Below are positions 7,416 through 14,171 of a DNA stretch of 31,785 nt, in pieces; the stretch's first letter is position 1, and each line of letters opens with the position of its first letter. The notes under the pieces were generated by a model, which worked only from the letters and a program-made list of their open reading frames with translations, had not been told where the DNA came from and searched no databases. The stretch is from an uncultured Sutterella sp. (GTDB lineage: Bacteria; Pseudomonadota; Gammaproteobacteria; Burkholderiales; Burkholderiaceae_F), in assembly GCA_900552915.1 (NCBI GenBank), contig USBS01000009.1, positions 1 to 31,785 of the forward strand, given 5' to 3'. Position numbers and translations under genes: made by a program.

Positions 7416-8758
7416 ATGAAGAAGATTCTTATCGCAACCGCCGTGGCTGCCGCTTTCGGCATGGCCAATGCCGCCGAACAGGCCGACATCGTCGTGATCG
7501 GTGCGGGCGGCGCCGGCATGGCTGCCGCTGTTCAGGCTCATGACAACGGCGTCAAGAAGGTTGTGATTCTCGAAAAGATGCCGATGGCCGGCGGCAACAC
7601 CATTCGCGCCACGGGCGGCATCAATGCTGCCGAAACGCCGCAGCAGGCCAAGATGGGCATTAAGGACAGCATCGATCAGATGTACAAGGACACGATGAAG
7701 GGCGGTCACAACCTGAACAACCCCGAACTCGTGAAGGTCCTCTGCCAGAATTCGAACGACGCCGTGCAGTGGCTCATCAAGCTCGGCGGCAACTTCCAGG
7801 ACGTCGGCTTCTTGGGTGGCGCAACCAATAAGCGCGCTCACCGTCCCACGGGCGGTGCCGCTGTCGGTCCGGAAGTCGTGAAGACTCTCTACAACGCTGT
7901 TGAAGCCCGCAAGATCGATCTGCGTACCGAAAATCAGGTTGTCGATCTGATCGTCAAGAACGGCGCCGTGGCCGGCGTTAAGGTCAAGGGCGAAGACGGC
8001 AAGACTTACGAAATCAACGCCAAGGCTGTTGTGAATGCTGCCGGCGGTTTCGGCGCCAACAACGCCATGGTCTCCAAGATCATTCCGCGTCTGAAGGGCT
8101 TTGCCACGACGAACCATCCGGGTGCCACGGGCGACGGCCTGCTGCTTTCCGAAAAGGTGAAGGCTGCCTTTGTGGACATGGATCAGATCCAGACGCATCC
8201 GACCGTTGTTGAAACGACGGGCGTGATGGTGACTGAAGCCGTGCGCGGCAACGGCGCTGTGTTGATCAACAAGGAAGGCAAGCGCTTCTATGATGAATTG
8301 AGCACGCGCGACGCCGTGTCGGCTGCTGTTCTGAAGCAGACCACGGGTCACGCCTACATGTTCTTCGACGACGATGTCCGCAAGTCTCTGAAGGCCATCG
8401 AAGGCTACATCAAGATGCCCGGCATGGTCATCCAGGGCAAGACGCTCGACGAAATTGCCAAGAATATGGGTGTTCCGGCTGCCAACCTGAAGGCCACGAT
8501 GGCTCAGTACGCCAAGGACCAGGCTGCCGGCAAGGACAGCTGCTGCGGCCGCACCAAGATGGAACGTCCGCTTAACAAGGCTCCGTACTACGCCATTCTC
8601 ATCACCCCGGCCGTGCACCACACCATGGGCGGCGTGAAGATCAACACCAAGGCTGAAGTGATCGACGTCAACGGCAAGGTTATCCCGGGCTACTTCGCTG
8701 CCGGCGAAGTGACGGGCGGCGTGCACGGCGGCAACCGCCTCGGCGGCAATGCTCAGGC
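7416..8758 (+). repeat. 1343-bp direct repeat, copy B
   Basis: Partner of 5411-6753; see that entry. The two copies lie in the same orientation 662 bp apart, so homologous recombination between them would delete one flavoprotein gene together with the FMN-binding gene. Confidence 0.93.
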
Positions 8759-8822
8759 CGACATCATCGTCTTCGGCCGCATTGCAGGCAACAGCGCTAC
8801 CGCCTACGCTAAGGCTCACTAA
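7416..8822 (+). CDS. Exported FAD-dependent fumarate-reductase-type flavoprotein, copy 2 (protein identical to copy 1)
   Basis: Second gene for the same 468-residue periplasmic flavoprotein: same Sec signal peptide, FAD-binding GAGGAG, QTHPT/STRDA/HHTMGG/GGNRLGGN active-site motifs, and no haem or FMN domain. The protein is identical to the one encoded at 5411-6817; the DNA differs only by five silent changes in the last 64 bp. It has its own strong ribosome-binding site (GAGGAG at 7404-7409) and a different upstream region, so the two copies can be regulated separately or summed for dosage. Unlike copy 1 it is not followed by an intact FMN-binding gene; the next gene is apbE, beyond a hairpin and a terminator. 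Near-identity suggests a recent duplication or gene conversion. If the window comes from short reads, repeat collapse or misjoining should be considered. Confidence 0.92.
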   Translation: MKKILIATAVAAAFGMANAAEQADIVVIGAGGAGMAAAVQAHDNGVKKVVILEKMPMAGGNTIRATGGINAAETPQQAKMGIKDSIDQMYKDTMKGGHNLNNPELVKVLCQNSNDAVQWLIKLGGNFQDVGFLGGATNKRAHRPTGGAAVGPEVVKTLYNAVEARKIDLRTENQVVDLIVKNGAVAGVKVKGEDGKTYEINAKAVVNAAGGFGANNAMVSKIIPRLKGFATTNHPGATGDGLLLSEKVKAAFVDMDQIQTHPTVVETTGVMVTEAVRGNGAVLINKEGKRFYDELSTRDAVSAAVLKQTTGHAYMFFDDDVRKSLKAIEGYIKMPGMVIQGKTLDEIAKNMGVPAANLKATMAQYAKDQAAGKDSCCGRTKMERPLNKAPYYAILITPAVHHTMGGVKINTKAEVIDVNGKVIPGYFAAGEVTGGVHGGNRLGGNAQADIIVFGRIAGNSATAYAKAH

Positions 8823-8840
8823 CGCTGACGCAAAAACTTC

Positions 8841-8885
8841 TGAAACGATGTATTCGGTGGCTGAATTCGCCAAATAATCGTTTCA
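8841..8885 (+). repeat. Long hairpin downstream of flavoprotein copy 2
   Basis: TGAAACGAT-G-TATTCGG (8841-8857) pairs with CCAAATA-ATCGTTTCA (8870-8885), a stem of about 16 bp with one bulge and one mismatch around a 12-nt loop. It has no T-run, so it may protect the 3' end of the message. Its right arm contains CGCCAAATAATCG, resembling the last codons and stop of the FMN-binding gene. Confidence 0.55.
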
Positions 8886-8901
8886 AGTGCTGCTAATTTA
8901 G

Positions 8902-8935
8902 GGCTCGGTCGGGGCAACTCGGTCGGGCCTTTTTT
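8902..8935 (+). terminator. Strong rho-independent terminator before apbE
   Basis: GGCTCGGTCG (8902-8911) pairs with CGGTCGGGCC (8920-8929) through ten pairs including three G-T wobbles, followed directly by six T residues (8930-8935). It should end transcription of flavoprotein copy 2 only 7 bp before the first possible apbE start at 8943. Confidence 0.82.
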
Positions 8936-8984
8936 CCGTATCATGTGCTCCGTTTTGAATTCATCCGCTCATTCTTTTCCAGTC

Positions 8985-10058
8985 ATGTTCAGCCTTGTTC
9001 GTGCTTCTCTTCAGTGTCGTTCGGCGGCCTTTGCCGCTGCGCTGTTTTGTGCCGCAACTTCGCCTTGTGTTGCCGCCGATGAGCCAGCCCTTTACGAGAT
9101 GTCCTACCAAGGACTGGCGATGGGAACGCTTATTTCGGCGCGGATGATTGCTCCTGAAGCAAACGTTGCCGAAAATCTTGCGCAAGTTTTGGAAAACAAA
9201 ATTGACGAGTACGAAACGCTCTTTACCGTGCACCGCGAGGGCCCTCTTTATGAGGTCAATCGCCGCTCGGGCCAATGGGTGAAAGTGGACTGCCGCATCG
9301 CTGATCTCGCGGAAAACGCCAAGACCATAGCCGAGAAATCAGATCGGGCATTTGAGCCCACGATCGGGACGCTCGTTAACGTTTGGAAGATCGGCTTTGG
9401 CGGCGACAAGGTGCCTGCGCGAAGCGACATTGAAAAAGCGCTTGAAAAGGTCGACTACACCAAAATCGAAACCGCCCGAGAGGGCAACGTCTGCCGCATG
9501 CGCATCGGTAAAGGCCAGAACATTGATCTCGGGGCGATCGCTAAAGGTTGGATCGGTACGGCGCTCATCAACGATCTCAAGCAGGCTGGAGCGAGCAACG
9601 TGCTGCTCGATCTCGGCGGCAATGTCGCTTTGCTCGGAAAGTCTCCTTCCGGGCGCGATTGGAATGTCGGCATTCAGCGGCCGGATAAGGAGCGAGGTGA
9701 AATTTTTGCCGTGGCAGCCGCAAGCGATGAATCCGTGATCACGTCGGGAGCCTACGAGCGCAAGATCGAAAAGGACGGCAAAACCTACGGCCACATACTG
9801 TCCCCAGTGACGGGTATGCCCGTGGCCACCGATATCGCCAGCGTTACCATCATAGACAAAAACGGGGCCCGAGCCGACGGTTGGTGCACGGCACTTTTTG
9901 CGATGGGATCACAAAAGGCGATTAAAAAAATGTCCGAAAACAAAGACTTGGGTGTATTTATTTTGGATTCAACGCTCAAGAAGGCCTGGGTGAGCCGTTG
10001 CATAGCCGACCGTGTCAGACTGCAGGACAAGAGCATTGATCTCACCGTGATCAATTAA
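8985..10058 (+). CDS. apbE: ApbE-family FAD:protein FMN transferase
   Basis: Mg-dependent flavin transferase that moves FMN from FAD onto a Thr of exported FMN-binding proteins. The 357-residue form (ATG at 8985) starts with an export signal (MFSLVRASLQ.. then a hydrophobic core ending CVAA, cleavage near residue 31). Family motifs in order: DEYETLFTVHREGPLYEVN (the usual D-x-T-F block), GAIAKGWIGTAL at 183-194, NVLLDLGGN, VITSGAYERK, YGHILSPVTGMP at 268-279 and ADGWCTALFAMG. In the HILSP block the residue usually Asp is Ser273. An in-frame ATG at 8943 would add 14 residues; 8985 was preferred because it gives a compact signal peptide and more room after the terminator. Neither start has a good ribosome-binding site. 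The genomic partner substrate is almost certainly the FMN-binding protein at 6859-7188. Confidence 0.93.
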   Translation: MFSLVRASLQCRSAAFAAALFCAATSPCVAADEPALYEMSYQGLAMGTLISARMIAPEANVAENLAQVLENKIDEYETLFTVHREGPLYEVNRRSGQWVKVDCRIADLAENAKTIAEKSDRAFEPTIGTLVNVWKIGFGGDKVPARSDIEKALEKVDYTKIETAREGNVCRMRIGKGQNIDLGAIAKGWIGTALINDLKQAGASNVLLDLGGNVALLGKSPSGRDWNVGIQRPDKERGEIFAVAAASDESVITSGAYERKIEKDGKTYGHILSPVTGMPVATDIASVTIIDKNGARADGWCTALFAMGSQKAIKKMSENKDLGVFILDSTLKKAWVSRCIADRVRLQDKSIDLTVIN

Positions 10059-10099
10059 TCGGAATTCCATAACCGCAGGCTTAAAAGGCATTTTTTCGG

Positions 10100-10128
10100 T
10101 TGACAGAGGCACAGCGTCTAGTTAAATT
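10100..10128 (+). promoter_or_regulatory. Sigma-70 promoter for the amidohydrolase operon
   Basis: TTGACA (10100-10105), 17-bp spacer, TAAATT (10123-10128): a perfect -35 with a good -10 at ideal spacing. Predicted transcript start is near 10135, about 80 nt before the ATG at 10216. It is the best housekeeping-type promoter in the window. Confidence 0.75.
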
Positions 10129-10215
10129 ACTTTAGATTTGCAGGCGCGCGGCAACGGTGTCCGGAGAGTTTGTCGGGCAGCGGGAGCTCGTGCCTTTTCG
10201 CTAGGAGATTCGTTC

Positions 10216-11211
10216 ATGTCTTTTGATGAAAACGCGCCGCGAACCGTGCGCGAAATGATCGAGCCGGCAATCAAGAAGGCCGGCGGTTGGGTGAACACAC
10301 ATGCTCATGCGGACCGTGCGTTTACGCTTTCGCCCGAGATTCTTGAAATGCGCCGCACGCATTCGCTGCAGCAGAAGTGGGACGCATTGGACCGCTTAAA
10401 GAGCGAATCGACCGAGGAAGACTTCTATCGGCGCTTCTCGATGTTCTTTGAATTGATGATCGAGCAGGGCTGCACCGCCTGTGCGACATTTGTCGATATC
10501 GACCCGCAGACCGAAGACCGTGCCATTAAGGCAGGTTTGCGCGCCCGTGAGCACTATGCCGATCAAATTACGGTGAAGTTTGCCAACCAAACGCTCAAGG
10601 GCGTGATCGATCCTGAAGCGCGCAAGTGGTTTGATATCGGCGCCGAGATGGTCGACATCATCGGCGGTCTGCCCAAGCGCGACGAACGCGACTACGGCCG
10701 CGCAGCCGAAGCATTCGATATCTTGCTCGGTACAGGCAAGGCCTTGAACAAGATGGTGCACGTGCACGTCGACCAGTTCAATCTCTCCAGCGAATATGAA
10801 ACGGAAATGCTCGCGCACAAGGCGATCGAGCACGGCATGCAGAACCGCGTTGTGGCCATTCACGGCATCTCGATCGGCGCGCACTCCGCTATGTACCGTC
10901 AGCGCCTCTATACGCTTTTGAAGGAAGCAGGCGTCATGATGGTCTGCTGCCCGACGGCCTGGATCGACACGGCTCGCACCGAAATGATCGGTCCGATGCA
11001 CAACTCGATGACTCCGGTCGACGAACTGGTGCCCGCCGGTGTTACCGTGGCTCTCGGTACCGACAACGTGTGCGACGCAATGGTTCCCTGGAGTGCCGGC
11101 GATATGTGGCACGAATTGCAGCTGTTGGCGACCGGCTGCCGATTCGACGATTTCGAACAGCTCGTCAATATTGCCACCGTCAACGGCCGCAAGGTCCTCG
11201 GTCTTGAGTAA
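10216..11211 (+). CDS. Amidohydrolase-superfamily protein, cytosine deaminase/AtzC-like, substrate unknown
   Basis: Cytoplasmic metal-dependent hydrolase related to cytosine deaminase (CodA) and AtzC. The 331-residue protein keeps the mononuclear metal-site pattern: HAH at residues 29-31, HVDQ at 184-187, IHG with His216 and GTDN with Asp283. In CodA the third residue after the metal His of the HxDE block is the catalytic Glu; here that position is Gln187, so standard cytosine deamination is doubtful. At 331 residues it is shorter than CodA (about 427), with the flanking beta domain reduced. The ATG at 10216 follows AGGAG (10203-10207). A PyrE-like phosphoribosyltransferase starts 12 bp downstream and a radical SAM gene follows, all behind a clear sigma-70 promoter. 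A role in nucleobase salvage is suggested by this pairing but not proven. Confidence 0.85.
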   Translation: MSFDENAPRTVREMIEPAIKKAGGWVNTHAHADRAFTLSPEILEMRRTHSLQQKWDALDRLKSESTEEDFYRRFSMFFELMIEQGCTACATFVDIDPQTEDRAIKAGLRAREHYADQITVKFANQTLKGVIDPEARKWFDIGAEMVDIIGGLPKRDERDYGRAAEAFDILLGTGKALNKMVHVHVDQFNLSSEYETEMLAHKAIEHGMQNRVVAIHGISIGAHSAMYRQRLYTLLKEAGVMMVCCPTAWIDTARTEMIGPMHNSMTPVDELVPAGVTVALGTDNVCDAMVPWSAGDMWHELQLLATGCRFDDFEQLVNIATVNGRKVLGLE

Positions 11212-11223
11212 GGGGAACGCAAG

Positions 11224-11913
11224 ATGAAATTCAAGCCCAGCTATACGAGCAGCATTGCCGAAGACATCATGGCCGAGCGCCTCATTCGCGCGCAGGCGGT
11301 GGAATTTCTCGCCGACGCGCCGATGCGTCTGAAGTCGGGCCTCATTTCGCCCGTCTATGTCGACAACCGCAAGCTTTTTTCGCATCCCGAAGCCTGGCGC
11401 GACATCGTCGAGACGATGGCCAGCCGCGTCGAAGAATACGATCTTGAATTCGATATGGTCGCTGGCGTCGAAGCCGCAGGGTCCATGCACGCGGCCGCAC
11501 TTGCCTATCGTCTGGGGTTGCCCGCGATCATGGTGCGTCAGAAGGCCAAGACCTACGGCAACCATTCCCGCATCGAAGGCGGCGAAGTGAAGGGAAAGCG
11601 CATCCTTCTGCTCGAAGATCACATTTCGACGGGGCTAAGCTGCATCGACGCCATCCGCGCGTTGCGCGCAGAGGGAGCCGAGGTTTCGCAGGTGATGTCG
11701 ATTACCAACTACGCGATTCCCGAAACGCAGCGTCTCTTCCAGCAGGAAGGCATCGATACCTACGACGTTATCGCTTTTGAAAAGGTCGTGCGCAAGGCTC
11801 GCGAGATGGAAGTAATCGACGAGAAGCACGAAAAACTTGTGCTCGAATGGCTCCAGACGCCGTGGACTTGGGCGGCCATGCACGGCGTTGTGGCAAGCGC
11901 CATTGAAAACTAA
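11224..11913 (+). CDS. pyrE: Orotate phosphoribosyltransferase (PyrE) or PyrE-like phosphoribosyltransferase
   Basis: Type I phosphoribosyltransferase; PyrE makes orotidine 5'-phosphate from orotate and PRPP in pyrimidine synthesis. The 229-residue protein resembles the Bacillus rather than the E. coli form: SGLISPVYVDNR near residue 38, MVAGVEAAGSMHAAALA at 78, the catalytic-loop block RQKAKTYG at 105-112 and the PRPP motif ILLLEDHISTG at 127-137. In the loop, Lys107 and Lys109 are present, but the His that usually follows (KxHG) is Tyr111. It sits 12 bp after the amidohydrolase gene and 5 bp before the radical SAM gene, so it is operonic. pyrF is far away at 22632-23459. Either this is the cell's genuine PyrE or a relative acting on another base. 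Confidence 0.85.
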   Translation: MKFKPSYTSSIAEDIMAERLIRAQAVEFLADAPMRLKSGLISPVYVDNRKLFSHPEAWRDIVETMASRVEEYDLEFDMVAGVEAAGSMHAAALAYRLGLPAIMVRQKAKTYGNHSRIEGGEVKGKRILLLEDHISTGLSCIDAIRALRAEGAEVSQVMSITNYAIPETQRLFQQEGIDTYDVIAFEKVVRKAREMEVIDEKHEKLVLEWLQTPWTWAAMHGVVASAIEN

Positions 11914-11918
11914 GCGCA

Positions 11919-12695
11919 ATGGCGACCGTCATTTATCCCGGGCCCGTATTCGGGCCCGTCAAAAGTCGACGCCTGGGCAAGAGTCTGGGCGTCAATCTTC
12001 TGCCCGTCGACGGAAAGCTCTGCAGCTTCGACTGCATCTATTGTGAGTGCGGTCTTAACGACGAGCATCGACCCAAGCTCAAAATGCCTTCTCGAGAAGA
12101 GGTTCGAGAAGCGCTCGAAAAACGCCTTGCCGCCATGCGCGAAGCGGACGACTTGCCCGAGGCGATTACATACTCGGGAAACGGAGAACCCACTTCGCAC
12201 CCGGATTTTCTTGCAATCGTCAAGGATACTCGCGCACTGCGCGACCGGTACTGCCCGCAGGCGAAGGTCTGCTTGCTTACCAACGCGACGCATCTCAATC
12301 GCGACGATGTGTTCGAAGCCGTTAAGCTCATCGACAGGCCTTGCCTGAAGCTCGATACGGTCGACGCCGACTACATCCGTTTTGTCGATCGCCCCAACTG
12401 CCCCTATGACGTCAAGACCGTCATCGAACGCATGAAGGCTTTTGAAGGCAAATGCATTGTGCAGACAATGTTCATGCAGGGTGAGTTTGCGGGCCGCAGC
12501 GTCGACAACACGACGGATGACTATGTCGAACCGTGGCTTGCGGCGCTTCGAGAGATTCGTCCGGAGGGCGTAGACATCTATACGCTAGCGCGCGATACGC
12601 CTGTTGCGGGGCTCAAGAAGGTCGGCCCCGAGACGCTTGCCGCGATTGCAGGGCGCGTGAGTGCTTTGGACATCAGCGCACATTGGTACGGTTAA
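11919..12695 (+). CDS. Radical SAM protein of unknown function (COG0731-like)
   Basis: Radical S-adenosylmethionine enzyme: the cluster motif CxxxCxxC is at Cys35, Cys39 and Cys42 (CSFDCIYC), preceded by SRRLGKSLGVNLLP, typical of the COG0731-like stand-alone group. The SAM-binding glycine/glutamate stretch appears as YSGNGEPTSHPDF. It has 258 residues and no extra cysteine-rich domain for auxiliary clusters, so it probably binds a single [4Fe-4S] cluster. The C-terminal part (PEGVDIYTLARDTP, then a hydrophobic helix) is the usual family ending. The start ATG is 5 bp after the preceding stop codon, so it is likely in the same transcript. The reaction and substrate are unknown; the operon hints at a modified base or nucleotide. 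Confidence 0.9.
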   Translation: MATVIYPGPVFGPVKSRRLGKSLGVNLLPVDGKLCSFDCIYCECGLNDEHRPKLKMPSREEVREALEKRLAAMREADDLPEAITYSGNGEPTSHPDFLAIVKDTRALRDRYCPQAKVCLLTNATHLNRDDVFEAVKLIDRPCLKLDTVDADYIRFVDRPNCPYDVKTVIERMKAFEGKCIVQTMFMQGEFAGRSVDNTTDDYVEPWLAALREIRPEGVDIYTLARDTPVAGLKKVGPETLAAIAGRVSALDISAHWYG

Positions 12696-12811
12696 GCAGT
12701 GCACGGGAGGTCTGCCTGCGAACGGTTTGGGAAAGCCATTGCCGGATGACAGGCGATTTTTGGACCGTGCATGGGCGATAATTACAAAACTGTCTTTTGC
12801 AAAAATTGCGC

Positions 12812-12840
12812 CGCCGGCCGCAAAGTGTTTTGCGTCGGCG
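12812..12840 (+). repeat. Hairpin in the glyA leader
   Basis: CGCCG-GC-CGCAAA (12812-12824) pairs with TTTGCG-T-CGGCG (12829-12840): eleven pairs with a small internal loop and a 4-nt apical loop, ending 18 nt before the glyA Shine-Dalgarno AGGAG. There is no T-run. It may affect glyA mRNA stability or mark the end of the preceding operon. Confidence 0.5.
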
Positions 12841-12867
12841 AACAAGCGCGCCCAACCTTAGGAGTCT

Positions 12868-14139
12868 ATGGACATGTTTCACCACTCCAACACCATTGCG
12901 GTAGTCGACAGTGAGGTCTGGAAGTTCATTCAGGCCGAGATGGATCGGCAGGAGCAGCACATCGAACTGATCGCGAGCGAAAACTATACGTCGCCCGCGG
13001 TGATGCAGGCGCAGGGCTGTCAGCTCACCAATAAGTACGCCGAAGGCTATCCCGGAAAGCGTTATTACGGCGGCTGCCAGTATGTCGACGAGGTTGAGCG
13101 CATTGCTATCGAGCGCGCCAAGAAGCTCTTCTGCGAGCCGGCGGGTGTTGAGATGGCTGTCAATGTTCAGCCGCATTCCGGCGCGCAGGCAAACGAAGCC
13201 GTGCTGTTCGGGCTGCTGACCCCGGGCGACACCATCATGGGCATGAGTCTTGCCGACGGCGGTCACCTTTCGCACGGGATGCATTTGAATTATTCCGGCA
13301 AGTATTTCAATGTCGTTAGCTATGGCGTCAGCGACGAAAGCGAAGCGATCGACTACGACGAAGTCGAACGTTTGGCTAAGGAAAACAAACCCAAGCTCAT
13401 CATTGCCGGCGCTTCGGCTTATTCTCTGCATATCGACTTCAAGCGCTTTGCCGACATTGCGCACTCCGTAGGCGCCCTTCTGATGGCCGACATCGCGCAC
13501 TACGCCGGCCTCGTTGCCGCGGGCGTCTATCCGAGCCCCTTCGGTTATGCCGACATTGTGACGACTACGACGCACAAGAGTTTGCGCGGTCCTCGCGGCG
13601 GCATCATCTTCTGCCGTCCGGATCTGGAGAAAAAAATCAACTCGGCCGTGTTTCCCGGCACGCAGGGCGGTCCGCTCATGCATGTGATTGCCGGCAAGGC
13701 CGTAGCGCTCGGCGAAGCTCTGCAGCCCGAATTCAAGGAGTATGGCCGGCAGGTTCTTAAAAACGCCGCCGTACTTGCCGAAGCGCTGACCGAGCGCGGC
13801 CTTCGCATTGTTTCGGGCGGCACGCAGAGCCATGTGATGCTTGTTGACCTGCGCCCGATGCATTTGACGGGCAAGGCGGCAGAGGCGCTTTTAGGTGCCG
13901 CACACATCACGGTCAATAAAAACGCCATTCACAACGATCCGGAAACGCCGTTTGTCACGTCGGGCATTCGCCTGGGAACTCCTGCGATCACCACCCGCGG
14001 ATTCAAAGAAGAGGAAACCCGTAAGGTGGCCAACCTGATTGCCGATTTGCTCTCGGCTCCGGAAGACGCCGAGGTGCTTGCCCGAGTGCGCCGCGAAGTC
14101 GACCTGCTGACGGCTCAGTTCCCGGTCTATCGCCCCTAA
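12868..14139 (+). CDS. glyA: Serine hydroxymethyltransferase
   Basis: Cytoplasmic PLP enzyme interconverting serine and glycine with tetrahydrofolate, the main source of one-carbon units. At 423 residues it is the normal bacterial length. Visible motifs: IELIASENYTSPAVM at 32-46, NKYAEGYPGKRYYGG, the HSGAQAN block, ADIAHYAGLVAAGVYPSP and the PLP-lysine motif TTTTHKSLRGPRGG with Lys237. The chosen ATG at 12868 follows TTAGGAG with good spacing; an ATG two codons later would also serve. nrdR starts 32 bp downstream, an arrangement common in Burkholderiales. The upstream 172-bp gap contains a hairpin (12812-12840) and no convincing -35/-10 pair. Confidence 0.98.
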   Translation: MDMFHHSNTIAVVDSEVWKFIQAEMDRQEQHIELIASENYTSPAVMQAQGCQLTNKYAEGYPGKRYYGGCQYVDEVERIAIERAKKLFCEPAGVEMAVNVQPHSGAQANEAVLFGLLTPGDTIMGMSLADGGHLSHGMHLNYSGKYFNVVSYGVSDESEAIDYDEVERLAKENKPKLIIAGASAYSLHIDFKRFADIAHSVGALLMADIAHYAGLVAAGVYPSPFGYADIVTTTTHKSLRGPRGGIIFCRPDLEKKINSAVFPGTQGGPLMHVIAGKAVALGEALQPEFKEYGRQVLKNAAVLAEALTERGLRIVSGGTQSHVMLVDLRPMHLTGKAAEALLGAAHITVNKNAIHNDPETPFVTSGIRLGTPAITTRGFKEEETRKVANLIADLLSAPEDAEVLARVRREVDLLTAQFPVYRP

Positions 14140-14171
14140 CGCGGGCTTCGGTTGTTCCTAAGGAGAAATCA

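Noticed and set aside
5411..8822. Composite transposon or insertion sequence flanked by the two reductase copies
   Set aside because: The repeats are complete reductase genes, with no transposase, terminal inverted repeats or target-site duplications seen at their ends.
5369..8873. Two long minus-strand open frames (about 480-510 codons) opposite the reductase genes
   Set aside because: They are antisense shadows created by the codon bias of the two identical reductase genes; the reductase frames have signal peptides, ribosome-binding sites and full active-site motifs.
10396..11622. 408-codon minus-strand frame opposite the amidohydrolase and PyrE-like genes
   Set aside because: Rich in His/Asp/Val/Arg in a way typical of antisense reading; it spans two good plus-strand genes with proper starts and motifs.
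12673..13863. 396-codon minus-strand frame opposite glyA
   Set aside because: Antisense of a fully recognisable serine hydroxymethyltransferase; no motif in the product.
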